42,802 nt of DNA from assembly GCA_017302435.1 (NCBI GenBank), contig JAFLDL010000041.1:1-42802 (forward strand), in the 5' to 3' direction. The translations under genes were made by a program, and so were the position numbers. The notes under the pieces were generated by a model. That model searched no databases. It was not told the origin of the DNA and saw only the letters and a program-made list of their open reading frames with translations. The stretch is from Candidatus Accumulibacter necessarius (GTDB taxonomy: Bacteria > Pseudomonadota > Gammaproteobacteria > Burkholderiales > Rhodocyclaceae). Positions 26,158 through 33,779 of the stretch are shown one piece after another; the first letter of the stretch is position 1; every line of letters begins with the position of its first letter.

Positions 26158-26724
26158 ATGTTCAAGAAAACGCTCATCACCGTCGTTCTGGCCGCCGCCC
26201 TTGGCGGTTGCGTCAGCCAGAGTACGTACAACCAAGCAGTACAGACGGCGAATACCTACGCCAGCCAGAGCCGTACCTATCAAGCACTCAGTGCCCAGCT
26301 CCAGAAAGAAGTTCAGGCCGATCAAGTGCGTATCAAAGAGCTACAGGGTCAACTGACTGTCACGCTGATCGACGAGATTGTATTTTCTTCCGGCAGTGCC
26401 CAGATGAATGCCAAGGGCCGCGAGACGCTGGAGAAGATCGTCGGCACGCTGCAAAGCGTCACCGACAAGCGCATTGTCGTCCGCGGCTATACCGACAACG
26501 AGCCGATTGGCTACGAACTGCGCCAGCGCTATCCGAGCAACTGGGAACTTTCTACCGCACGTTCGAGCGACGTCGTACGTTTCCTGCAGGCCAAGGGCAT
26601 CGATCCGACGCGGCTTGAGGCTTCCGGCTTTGGCGAATACCAACCGGTCGCGCCCAACAGCACCGCTGCCGGACGCAAGGAAAATCGCCGAATTGAAATC
26701 GTCCTTACCGATATGAAGTTCTGA
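26158..26724 (+). CDS. OmpA-like peptidoglycan-binding lipoprotein
   Basis: A 188-residue lipoprotein (lipobox LGGC near residue 18). A short coiled-coil stretch (residues about 35-60, VRIKELQGQLTVTLIDEI) precedes an OmpA_C domain. The domain shows IVFSSGSAQMNAKGRETL, VRGYTDNEPIGYELRQRYPS (TDN of the diaminopimelate site), LSTARSSDVVRFL and the end GFGEYQPVAPNST..NRRIEIVL. It should anchor the outer membrane to peptidoglycan. AGGAGG precedes the ATG. The remnant at 11490 matches its end. The next gene follows after 30 bases. Confidence 0.92.
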   Translation: MFKKTLITVVLAAALGGCVSQSTYNQAVQTANTYASQSRTYQALSAQLQKEVQADQVRIKELQGQLTVTLIDEIVFSSGSAQMNAKGRETLEKIVGTLQSVTDKRIVVRGYTDNEPIGYELRQRYPSNWELSTARSSDVVRFLQAKGIDPTRLEASGFGEYQPVAPNSTAAGRKENRRIEIVLTDMKF

Positions 26725-26754
26725 ACGACGGATCCATAAACCCAGGAGTTCATC

Positions 26755-27051
26755 ATGACCAGACAACTCACGATTATTGCAGCCCTGGCCGCGACGCTTG
26801 TTGCCGGAACTGCCCACGCGCAATACCCGATCATGGATCGCGTCGCCAGCAAGGTGATCGAGAAGTACCAGACATCGACCTGCCAGCAGCTATGGCAGGA
26901 AAAGGCGCAAAAGCAGGGCCAGCCGAAGCCGGAGATGGAACAGCGCGCCATACAGATGCTGCAGCAGGATCCGCAAATGCGTCAGGCTTTCTTCGACAGG
27001 GTGGCAGCCCCGATCGTCAACAAGATGTTCGAATGCGGGATGATTCCATGA
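26755..27051 (+). CDS. Small exported helical protein
   Basis: A 98-residue protein with a signal peptide ending at AHAQ. The mature part is helical (IMDRVASKVIEKYQTSTCQQ, then MEQRAIQMLQQDPQMRQAFF) and has two cysteines, at CQQ and ECGMIP, which could form a disulfide. Its stop codon overlaps the next start (ATGA), so it is translationally coupled to DUF2092 copy 3. CCCAGGAG precedes the ATG. No known family recognised. Confidence 0.7.
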   Translation: MTRQLTIIAALAATLVAGTAHAQYPIMDRVASKVIEKYQTSTCQQLWQEKAQKQGQPKPEMEQRAIQMLQQDPQMRQAFFDRVAAPIVNKMFECGMIP

Positions 27052-27929
27052 ACCCTGTGACTAATCATTTCATTCGCCAGACCGGCATCGCGGTCGCCCT
27101 GAGCCTGCTGGTGGTGACCGGCGCCAGCGCGCAGACGGCGCCATCCGGTACCAAGCCGGCCAAGCCGGCGGTCAAGAAGAAGGCGGCGCCGGTCGACAAG
27201 CCGGCACTTGAGGCGCGCGCGGTTGACCTGCTCAAGGCGACCAGCGCCCGGTTGGCGGCGGCCAAGGCGATGTCCTTCACCGCCACCGTCAGCTACGAGC
27301 ATCCCAGCCGCCTCGGCCCACCCCTGGTGTTCACGTCGCGCTACGACGTCGTGATGCAGCGGCCGGAAAGGCTCCGGGTCATCAACCTGGGCGACGGCCC
27401 GGCCTCCGAGTTCTATCTTGATGGCAGGACCATGGTCGCCTTCGCGCCGGCTGAGAACCTCGTCGCCATCGCCGAGGCGCCACCGACCCTCGAAGCGGCG
27501 CTGAGGATGGCGTTCGAAAAGGCGGCCATCTACTTCCCGTTCACCGACCTGCTGCTTCCCGACCCATTTGCCGCGATCGCCGACGGCACCAAGCTCGCGT
27601 TTTACGTCGGCCCGTCCGGACTGGTTGGCGGAGTCAAGACCGACATGGTTGCCTGGGCCAACGACGACGTTTTCCTGCAGATGTGGGTAGGTGTCGAAGA
27701 CAAGCTGCCGCGCCGCATCCGCGCCGTCTTCCGTGCCGACCCGCTGCGCCTGCGTCACGACATGGAACTCTCCAACTGGCAGCTCGACCCGGTGATCGCG
27801 GCCGATGCCTTTGGCACGGCGAAGGCGAAGGATGCTCGGCGCATCGACTTCGCGCATCCGGCCGTAAAGCCGCCGCCGGGCGTCAAGCCGGTCGCGAAGT
27901 CGCCCAAGCCCGCAACCAAGTCGCAGTGA
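27048..27929 (+). CDS. DUF2092 periplasmic protein (copy 3)
   Basis: A 293-residue exported protein (signal to about GASAQ), starting with an ATGA overlap on the preceding gene. A lysine/proline-rich linker (TKPAKPAVKKKAAPVDKPA) leads to the DUF2092 part: VDLLKATSARLAAAKAMSF, VVMQRPERLRVINLGDGPA, FYLDGRTMVAFAPAENLVA and the C-terminal VFLQMWVGVEDKLPRRIRAV. A second Lys/Pro tail ends the protein. The LolA-like fold is from family knowledge. Its partner follows at 27944 after 14 bases. Confidence 0.87.
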   Translation: MNPVTNHFIRQTGIAVALSLLVVTGASAQTAPSGTKPAKPAVKKKAAPVDKPALEARAVDLLKATSARLAAAKAMSFTATVSYEHPSRLGPPLVFTSRYDVVMQRPERLRVINLGDGPASEFYLDGRTMVAFAPAENLVAIAEAPPTLEAALRMAFEKAAIYFPFTDLLLPDPFAAIADGTKLAFYVGPSGLVGGVKTDMVAWANDDVFLQMWVGVEDKLPRRIRAVFRADPLRLRHDMELSNWQLDPVIAADAFGTAKAKDARRIDFAHPAVKPPPGVKPVAKSPKPATKSQ

Positions 27930-27943
27930 ACACGGAGGCGAAA

Positions 27944-28558
27944 ATGAACAAGTCACTTATCGGCATCTCGATCCTGCTGGCCGGCGCCCTGTGTTCATCG
28001 CAGGCCATGGCATGGGCCAGCGCCAACCGCTTCGGCGGTTCGACCGCGCATGTTCCCGGCGCCACCGAGCACACAAACGCCTTCGGCGGCAGTTCGGAGC
28101 ACGCCTATGGTGAGGGCACCGAGCACACCAACGCCTACGGCGGCAGCACTGCCCACGCCTGGGGCGGGGGCACCGAGCATACCGATGCCTATGGGGCGAC
28201 TGCCTACCGCCCGCCCACCTACCCGGTCTACCATCCACCGGTCGCGGTGCCGGTCTATTCGGCAGGTTGTTACGGTTGCGCCGCGGCGGCCGGGGCGGTC
28301 GTCGGCGTGGCAGCGGGGGCAGCAGTGGCTTCGGCCAATACCGCGGCGGCCACTTCAAACGCCTATGCCGCCGGCGTGGCGGCGGGTGCCGCCAGTGCGC
28401 CGGTCGCCTACGCGATGGGCGTCAACTACGCGGCGCTGCCGCCTGGCGCGTCGCCTGCGAACGTCGGGGGTGCCACGTACTACATCGTTGGCAACACCTG
28501 GTTCAAGCCGATGTATGGCGCCAACGGTGTCTATTACCGCGTTGTACCAACTCCCTGA
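27944..28558 (+). CDS. Small exported His-repeat protein, partner of DUF2092 copy 3
   Basis: A 204-residue protein with a signal peptide (MNKSLIGISILLAGALCSSQ to AMA). Residues about 25-85 are tandem 18-residue repeats (TEHTNAFGGSSEHAYGEG, TEHTNAYGGSTAHAWGGG) rich in histidine, glycine and threonine; metal binding is possible but unproved. Then come a proline/tyrosine stretch, a Gly/Ala-rich helix or zipper (AGAVVGVAAGAAVASA) and a C-terminal domain with LPPGASPANVGGATYY, TWFKP and GVYYRVVPTP. It ends like the proteins at 8420 and 11913. GGAGG precedes the ATG. The repeat makes it the most elaborated of the three partners. Confidence 0.78.
   Translation: MNKSLIGISILLAGALCSSQAMAWASANRFGGSTAHVPGATEHTNAFGGSSEHAYGEGTEHTNAYGGSTAHAWGGGTEHTDAYGATAYRPPTYPVYHPPVAVPVYSAGCYGCAAAAGAVVGVAAGAAVASANTAAATSNAYAAGVAAGAASAPVAYAMGVNYAALPPGASPANVGGATYYIVGNTWFKPMYGANGVYYRVVPTP
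28025..28200 (+). repeat. 54-bp in-frame tandem repeat in the DUF2092 partner gene
   Basis: ACCGAGCA begins at 28064, 28118 and 28172, each 54 bases apart, encoding 18-residue units TEHTNAxGG…; the units differ slightly at the third codon positions and in a few residues. Confidence 0.85.
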
Positions 28559-28630
28559 GAGGGAGGTCGACCCCGCTTCCCGGAGCGGGCGCAATGCAAG
28601 AACCTGAAAGTCAATTTAGAGGATGAAACG

Positions 28631-28921
28631 ATGAAAGCTTCAGCATTTATCTTGTCCGCTGCGATGCTGGCGATGACGTTTGCTTCCGGTGCTTACGCGG
28701 TGGAATGCGTAGACGGTGTTCGTCGTGCCGAGTGTGAAACATCGCGAGGCGCTGTGGAGGTCCGCAAGCCGGTCGAGCCCCTTCCGGCGCGCGGGGTTGA
28801 AGTAGCTCCCGCACGGGGGGTTGAAGTCGCCCCTGCCAGGGAGGTTCCCGTGGCGCGTGACGCCGAGGTCCGTGCGACGCCGGAATGTCGTATGGTCGAC
28901 GGTCGGCGAGTCTGCCGCTAA
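28631..28921 (+). CDS. Small exported protein with short tandem repeats
   Basis: A 96-residue protein with a signal peptide (MKASAFILSAAMLAMTFASG to AYA). The mature part has two cysteines near the start (ECVDGVRRAEC), a repeat of about eight residues (PARGVEVA, PARGVEVA, PAREVPVA) and a C-terminal ECRMVDGRRVCR, so a C-xn-C pair at each end. Function unknown. AGAGGATGAAACG precedes the ATG. Confidence 0.7.
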   Translation: MKASAFILSAAMLAMTFASGAYAVECVDGVRRAECETSRGAVEVRKPVEPLPARGVEVAPARGVEVAPAREVPVARDAEVRATPECRMVDGRRVCR

Positions 28922-28957
28922 GCAGCCCGGCCTGTGCTTGGCGCCCGGTCGCTTGGT

Positions 28958-28982
28958 GGGGCCCTGCCGGGGCCCTTTCTGC
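28958..28982 (+). terminator. Probable terminator after the small repeat protein
   Basis: GGGCCC at 28959-28964 pairs with GGGCCC at 28970-28975 around a short loop, and TTTCTGCTT follows. Good stem, modest T tract. Confidence 0.5.
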
Positions 28983-29282
28983 TTCCATCTCGGCAGCGGC
29001 AGCGGCAGCATCCGCATCGCGCCGTCTCCGGGTGAGGGGCCAGCGCCAGTGAGTGGGATCGAGCATTTGCCTCTGTGGCGGTACCCACTATCGCGCGACG
29101 TTCCCGGGCAACCACCGCGTCCGCGCAGTGCGGCAGCCGTGGCGGCACCGGCCAAGCTCGTTCCCGTTTCCACAGGCAACTCTCGCGCCAAGCGGGAGCG
29201 AGCGCAGCTTGATCGCCCCGGGCAGGGTGGCTAGCATGTTTGAACTGTCGTTGAGCTACTTACCAAACCAAGGAGTCTGACC
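28983..29282. other. Intergenic, nothing firm
   Basis: No gene is supported. A plus frame reads CGGTHYRATFPGNHRVRAVR over about 29066-29125 but has no family match I know. GAGCTACTTACCAAACCAAGGAG before 29283 carries the SYLF gene's ribosome-binding site. Confidence 0.35.
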
Positions 29283-29840
29283 ATGAAACTGCACCACCTT
29301 TTGATGAACGGCGTAATCACTCTTTCCTTGTTGTCCGGTAGCGCTCTGGCTGCTGACGATAAGGCCGCCAAGCAGGCCGAGATCCGCACGGTGGCCCAGG
29401 CCTCGCTGGAGAAGTTCTACGCCGCTCAGCCGGAGCTCAGGGGGCAGGTTGCCAAGGCTCCAGGCTACGGCGTGTTCACCACTTACGGGCTGAGCTTCCT
29501 GGTTGGCGGTGCCGGCGGCAAGGGACTGGTCCATAACAACAAGACGAAGAAGGACACCTTCATGGCGATGGCGCAGGCGAGCGCCGGCGCCGAGGTTGGG
29601 ATTGCGGAGAGCGAGACCCTGATCATTTTCGAGTCTGCCAAGTCGATGGACTGGTTCGTCAACAAGGGCTGGGAAGGTGGCGGTGGCGGCGGGATGCAGG
29701 CTGGCGCTGGCGGCAAGTCGGCCGGCGTGGCAGGCGGCGGCGGCCCTGGCGGCGCGTACTACACCCTCACCAAGAACGGTCTGCAGGCCGGAGTCGCGGT
29801 CAAGGGGACCAAGTTCTGGAAGGACGGGGATCTCAATTAA
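29283..29840 (+). CDS. SYLF/YSC84-domain lipid-binding protein
   Basis: A 185-residue exported protein with signal peptide (MKLHHLLMNGVITLSLLSGS to ALA). The SYLF pattern is visible: AKAPGYGVFTTYGLSFLVGGAG, then GAEVGIAESETLIIFESAKS, with glycine-rich repeats (GGGGGGMQAGAGGKSAG) and a final GGAYYTLTKNGLQAGVAVK. The family binds phosphoinositides or other lipids in eukaryotes; in bacteria it is a periplasmic protein of unproved role. AAGGAG precedes the ATG. The next gene follows after 45 bases. Confidence 0.85.
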   Translation: MKLHHLLMNGVITLSLLSGSALAADDKAAKQAEIRTVAQASLEKFYAAQPELRGQVAKAPGYGVFTTYGLSFLVGGAGGKGLVHNNKTKKDTFMAMAQASAGAEVGIAESETLIIFESAKSMDWFVNKGWEGGGGGGMQAGAGGKSAGVAGGGGPGGAYYTLTKNGLQAGVAVKGTKFWKDGDLN

Positions 29841-29885
29841 GCGGATGTCCGCGAGAGGGGGACGTACACCCTGCCGGTAGGTGGT

Positions 29886-30830
29886 ATGCACATTTCTGGA
29901 AGTAGCCGCAGCATTCGTCTACAAGTACTCCTGGCAGTTGTGTCACTGTGGCTCGGCATTGGCGCCAGCAGCGTCGCACGCGCTCAGGACATCGAGCCGC
30001 GCGCCTATTCCAACGCGCCGGTTGGTGTGAACTTCCTGATCACCGGCTACGCCTATACGGAAGGCGCGGTGCCGTTCGACGCCTCGCTACCCGTGGAAAA
30101 CGCGCAGCTGAGGACGTCCAGCGCGGTTCTCGCCTATGCGCGGGTGCTCGATCTCTGGGGCAAGTCAGGCAAGTTCGACGCCATCGTGCCCTATACCTCG
30201 CTTTCCGGAACGGCCGAGCTCGCGGGTCAGCCCGTCGAGCGCGAGGCCAATGGTCTGGCCGATGCGAGATTCCGATTGTCGGTCAATCTTTACGGGGCGC
30301 CGGCGCTGACGCTGCAGGAGTTCAGGAATTACGAGCAGGATCTGATCGTCGGTGCGAGCCTGCAGGTGTCGGTGCCCTGGGGCCAGTACGACTCCAGCCG
30401 GGTGGTAAACATCGGCACCAACCGCTGGTCGTTCAAGCCGGAGGTGGGGATTTCCCAAGCCGTCGGTCCGTGGACCGTCGAGTTCCAGGCCGCAGCAGCC
30501 TTCTTCACGGACAACAAGGACTTCTTCGGTGGCAACACCCGTTCGCAGGATCCCATCTACTCGCTGCAGGGGCATGTGATTTACGGTTCCCGCTCGGGCA
30601 TCTGGGGTTCGCTCGATGCAACCTACTTCACCGGCGGCCGCACGACGGTCAACGGCGTAACGAAGGATGATCTCCAGGAGAACTGGCGCGTCGGTGGCAC
30701 GCTGGCTTTCCCCGTGGACGCGCGCAACTCGGTCAAGCTCTACGCGAGCAGCGGGGTGTCGGCACGGACCGGCAACAATTACGACCTGGTTGGGATTGCC
30801 TGGCAGTATCGCTGGGGCGCCGGGCTGTGA
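29886..30830 (+). CDS. Outer-membrane protein, MetA-pathway/phenol-degradation type
   Basis: A 314-residue exported protein with signal to about ARAQ. The mature part, beginning PRAYSNAPVGVNFLITGYAY, and the alternating strands that follow match the 'putative MetA-pathway of phenol degradation' family (PF13557), an outer-membrane beta-barrel group. It ends WQYRWGAGL. The stop codon overlaps the GTG start of the mechanosensitive channel gene, so both are translationally coupled. The substrate is unknown, despite the family name. Confidence 0.85.
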   Translation: MHISGSSRSIRLQVLLAVVSLWLGIGASSVARAQDIEPRAYSNAPVGVNFLITGYAYTEGAVPFDASLPVENAQLRTSSAVLAYARVLDLWGKSGKFDAIVPYTSLSGTAELAGQPVEREANGLADARFRLSVNLYGAPALTLQEFRNYEQDLIVGASLQVSVPWGQYDSSRVVNIGTNRWSFKPEVGISQAVGPWTVEFQAAAAFFTDNKDFFGGNTRSQDPIYSLQGHVIYGSRSGIWGSLDATYFTGGRTTVNGVTKDDLQENWRVGGTLAFPVDARNSVKLYASSGVSARTGNNYDLVGIAWQYRWGAGL

Positions 30831-33535
30831 GCGGCGTGCGCTGGCCAGCCTCGTGCGGGGCAGGGCGCTGGCTTTGCCATGTCTACCGGTGGCTGCGTAC
30901 ACCGGTTCCAGGCCTGCTGCTGGCCTTGGCTTTCGCCATGCTCGCGGGTGCGGGCTTCGCTCAACAGGGCGATCCGCTGCGGGCCGTGGCCGACCGGAAC
31001 GACGAAATCTCCAGCCGGATCACCGAGGCGACGAAAGCGATCGAGGAACCGGAGAAGGCGCTGGCGGACTTGCGGCGGATGCGGACCGAGCTCGAGCAAA
31101 GGATGCGCTGGGTCGAACGGCGTGCCAGTGTACAGGCTCTCGGCCAGGAATTCGCACAGACGCTCAGGGAGTATCTGCGTGGGCTGCCCAGCGCCGACAC
31201 GTTGGCCGCCGGCAAGGCGCGCCGCATGCAGCTTCTCGCCACGGCCAGCGATGCCGAACTCGCTGTCGAGCGCGCCCTGCACCGGCTCGACGATCCCGAT
31301 ACCGTGATCGACAGCCTGCTGGCGAAAGTTCAGCCGCCGTTCGCCGACGAAGAGTTGCCGCAGTTGAAGCGGGCACTGTCGGCCGCGCTGCGGCAACAGC
31401 GCGACCTGCTGCGACGTCTGGCTGGCGAGCAGAGCCAGCTGCGCAAGACCCTGAACGAGGCGGGCGAGGAGGCGGCCGCGCTGGAGAAGCAAGCCGACGC
31501 CGCTCGTACGCAACTGACCGATCTGCTCTTCTGGACGCCCGCGCCACCGACCGCACAAACGCTCGCCGAGCTCGTGCCGGCGCTGCAGTGGACCTTCTCG
31601 GCCGCCCACTGGCAGGCGGCTGCCGGGGCGATGCAGGCGGAACTGGCACGCAAGCCGCTCTGGCCGGCAGTGGCGCTGTTGTCGGCAGGTCTCCTGCTGG
31701 CCGTGCGCGGCAGATTGCGGCGGGCACTGCTGGCACTGTCGCCGGCAGCGCTGACGGTTGATCGCTACGGGATTGGGCATGCCCTGGCGGCCCTGGGGGT
31801 CATCTGCCTGCTTGCTCTCCCCCTCCCGCTTCTCATGTGGGCGGCTGCCGGCACGCTGCTGGGTGCGCCCGAGAGCCAGGATTTCGTCGGCGCGCTGTCG
31901 GAAGCGCTGTACCAGGTCGGCCGGCTGTTGCTGGCCCTGCTCGTCAGCACCTGGCTGCTCGACCGGAACGGGGTTGCCGTCCGCCACTTCGGCTGGGACG
32001 AAGCACTGGTGGCGGTGACGGCGCGCCACTTGCGCCGCGGGCTGGCCATCTTCGTGCCGCTAATTTTCCTGGCCGCGGTGAACGGGCTGGCGCACGCGCC
32101 GTTTGCCAACGAGGAGAGCCTCGGCCGCCTGGGCCTCAGTCTGGCATCGTTCACGGTGGCCGTGTTCTTCTTTCGGCTTCTTCTCCCCGGCAGCGCGGTG
32201 ATGCGGCGATTGCGCGCTTACGCGCCACGGAGCTGGGTGCTGCGCCTGCGCGTCGTCTGGTTGGCTGTGCTGGCCGGTATTCCCTGCGGCGTGGGGGTGC
32301 TTGCGCTGGCCGGCTACTTCGTCGCGGCCGGCTACGTCTTTGGACGACTCATTCATTCGCTGTTTGTGGTGCTGGGAGCCGTGGCTCTCTACGGCCTGAT
32401 GGCCCTGTGGGTGCAGATTCAGCGCCAGCGGCTCGCCCGTGAGCAGGACCGGGACGAGAGCACGCCGGCGACACAGTCCGCAGGGTTGGGTGCGGCTGAT
32501 GGGATCGTCACGCAAGACGATGCCTTGCCGCGGCGACTGCAGCTGGACATAGCGGCACTCGGCGAGGAAACACGATCGCTACTCGACTTCGTCGTCTCCC
32601 TGCTGCTTGTCGGCGCGCTCTGGTGGGTGTGGCGTGACGCGCTGGCGACGCTGGGGGCGATCACCGACTACAAGCTCTGGAGTTACACCGACAGCCTAGG
32701 TGGCAAGGAGGTGACGCACGCGCTCACCGTCGGCCGGCTGATGCTGGCGCTACTCGTCCTCGTCATCACCGCCATCCTGGTACAGCGGGTCGGTGCGCTG
32801 CTTGACATAGTTCTGTTGCAGCGCCTGGACATGCAGGCCGACGCAAGCTATGCGATCACGGTGGTGACGCGCTACGCCATCGCTGCCGTCGGCATCGTGT
32901 CGTCGAGCCGCCTGCTCGGCGTCGGCTGGGAGGATGTGCAGTGGCTGGTCACCGCGCTCAGCGTCGGCCTCGGCTTCGGCCTGCAGGAGATCGTCGCCAA
33001 CTTCGTATCGGGGCTGATCGTGCTCGCCGAGCGCCCGATCCGCATCGGCGACGTGGTGACGGTCGGCGACATCTCCGGCAAGGTCGCGCGGATCCGTGCC
33101 CGGGCGACGTCGGTGATCGACTTCGACAACAAGGAAGTGATCATCCCGAACAAGGCCTTCATCACCGGTCACGTAGTCAACTGGACGCTGTCGAACCAGA
33201 TCATCCGACTGCTGATCAAGGTCGGCGTCGGTTACGGCAGCGATATTGGGCTGGTGCAGCGGGCAATCCTCGAAGTCGTCCGTGGCAATCCCGACGTGCT
33301 GCAGGATCCCGCGCCTTCGGTCTTCCTCGTGGCTTTCGGCGAAAGTTCGCTGGACTTCGAGATTCGCGCCTTCGTCGATTCGCTCGACAAGCGTTTGCGG
33401 GTGCAGCACGAGATCAATCGCGAAATCGCGCGCGTGCTTGGCGAGCACGGCATCGAGATCCCGTACCCGCAGCGCGACCTGCACATCCGCTCGGCGCCGG
33501 GAGCATTCCCGGGAAACTTGCGGGACGACCAGTAA
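30827..33535 (+). CDS. Large mechanosensitive channel (MscK-like, DUF3772)
   Basis: A 902-residue inner-membrane protein starting at GTG in a 4-base overlap with the upstream stop. A hydrophobic signal or anchor (residues about 25-45) precedes a long periplasmic coiled-coil domain (about 50-280, e.g. EEPEKALADLRRMRTELEQR). About ten membrane segments follow. The C-terminal MS channel domain begins ALSVGLGFGLQEIVANFVSG, with VGDISGKVARIRARATSVID and VIIPNKAFITGHVVNWTLSN. It should open under membrane tension to release solutes. Length and layout fit the MscK/DUF3772-type large channels, not the small MscS. Confidence 0.9.
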   Translation: MSGVRWPASCGAGRWLCHVYRWLRTPVPGLLLALAFAMLAGAGFAQQGDPLRAVADRNDEISSRITEATKAIEEPEKALADLRRMRTELEQRMRWVERRASVQALGQEFAQTLREYLRGLPSADTLAAGKARRMQLLATASDAELAVERALHRLDDPDTVIDSLLAKVQPPFADEELPQLKRALSAALRQQRDLLRRLAGEQSQLRKTLNEAGEEAAALEKQADAARTQLTDLLFWTPAPPTAQTLAELVPALQWTFSAAHWQAAAGAMQAELARKPLWPAVALLSAGLLLAVRGRLRRALLALSPAALTVDRYGIGHALAALGVICLLALPLPLLMWAAAGTLLGAPESQDFVGALSEALYQVGRLLLALLVSTWLLDRNGVAVRHFGWDEALVAVTARHLRRGLAIFVPLIFLAAVNGLAHAPFANEESLGRLGLSLASFTVAVFFFRLLLPGSAVMRRLRAYAPRSWVLRLRVVWLAVLAGIPCGVGVLALAGYFVAAGYVFGRLIHSLFVVLGAVALYGLMALWVQIQRQRLAREQDRDESTPATQSAGLGAADGIVTQDDALPRRLQLDIAALGEETRSLLDFVVSLLLVGALWWVWRDALATLGAITDYKLWSYTDSLGGKEVTHALTVGRLMLALLVLVITAILVQRVGALLDIVLLQRLDMQADASYAITVVTRYAIAAVGIVSSSRLLGVGWEDVQWLVTALSVGLGFGLQEIVANFVSGLIVLAERPIRIGDVVTVGDISGKVARIRARATSVIDFDNKEVIIPNKAFITGHVVNWTLSNQIIRLLIKVGVGYGSDIGLVQRAILEVVRGNPDVLQDPAPSVFLVAFGESSLDFEIRAFVDSLDKRLRVQHEINREIARVLGEHGIEIPYPQRDLHIRSAPGAFPGNLRDDQ

Positions 33536-33578
33536 GATCTTGACGTTCGACAGAAGCACACGGCCGACTGCGTGGTAA

Positions 33579-33776
33579 TCAACGCGACGGTTTCTTCGTC
33601 ATAGCGAGAGGAGTAAGGCGTATGTGTTCTGCCGCCTTGTCCGGAACTTCCCGTTCGATGACCATCAGGTCGAGGTCCGAATCGTCGTCGGCTGTGCCGC
33701 GCGCGTAGGACCCGAACAGGATGACGCGGGCGGGTGAACGATACTCGTCAAGGTTGCCATTGACTGTTCGTCCCAC
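33579..33776 (-). pseudogene. Truncated MNT-type nucleotidyltransferase
   Basis: A 65-codon frame from a GTG at 33776 reads RVILFGSYARGTADDDSDLD, the GSxARGxxxxxSDxDL signature of minimal nucleotidyltransferases, with both first catalytic aspartates. It stops after LTPLAMTKKPSR, roughly half the usual 95-140 residue domain; the third aspartate and C-terminal helix are missing. The start overlaps the beginning of the primase-helicase gene on the other strand by a few bases. It is probably a broken MNT antitoxin-like gene without a HEPN partner in view. Confidence 0.7.
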
Positions 33777-33779
33777 CCA

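Noticed and set aside
28571-28590. CCCGCT/AGCGGG hairpin as a terminator between 27944 and 28631 genes
   Set aside because: No T tract follows and the next gene begins 40 bases later on the same strand, so termination is not supported.
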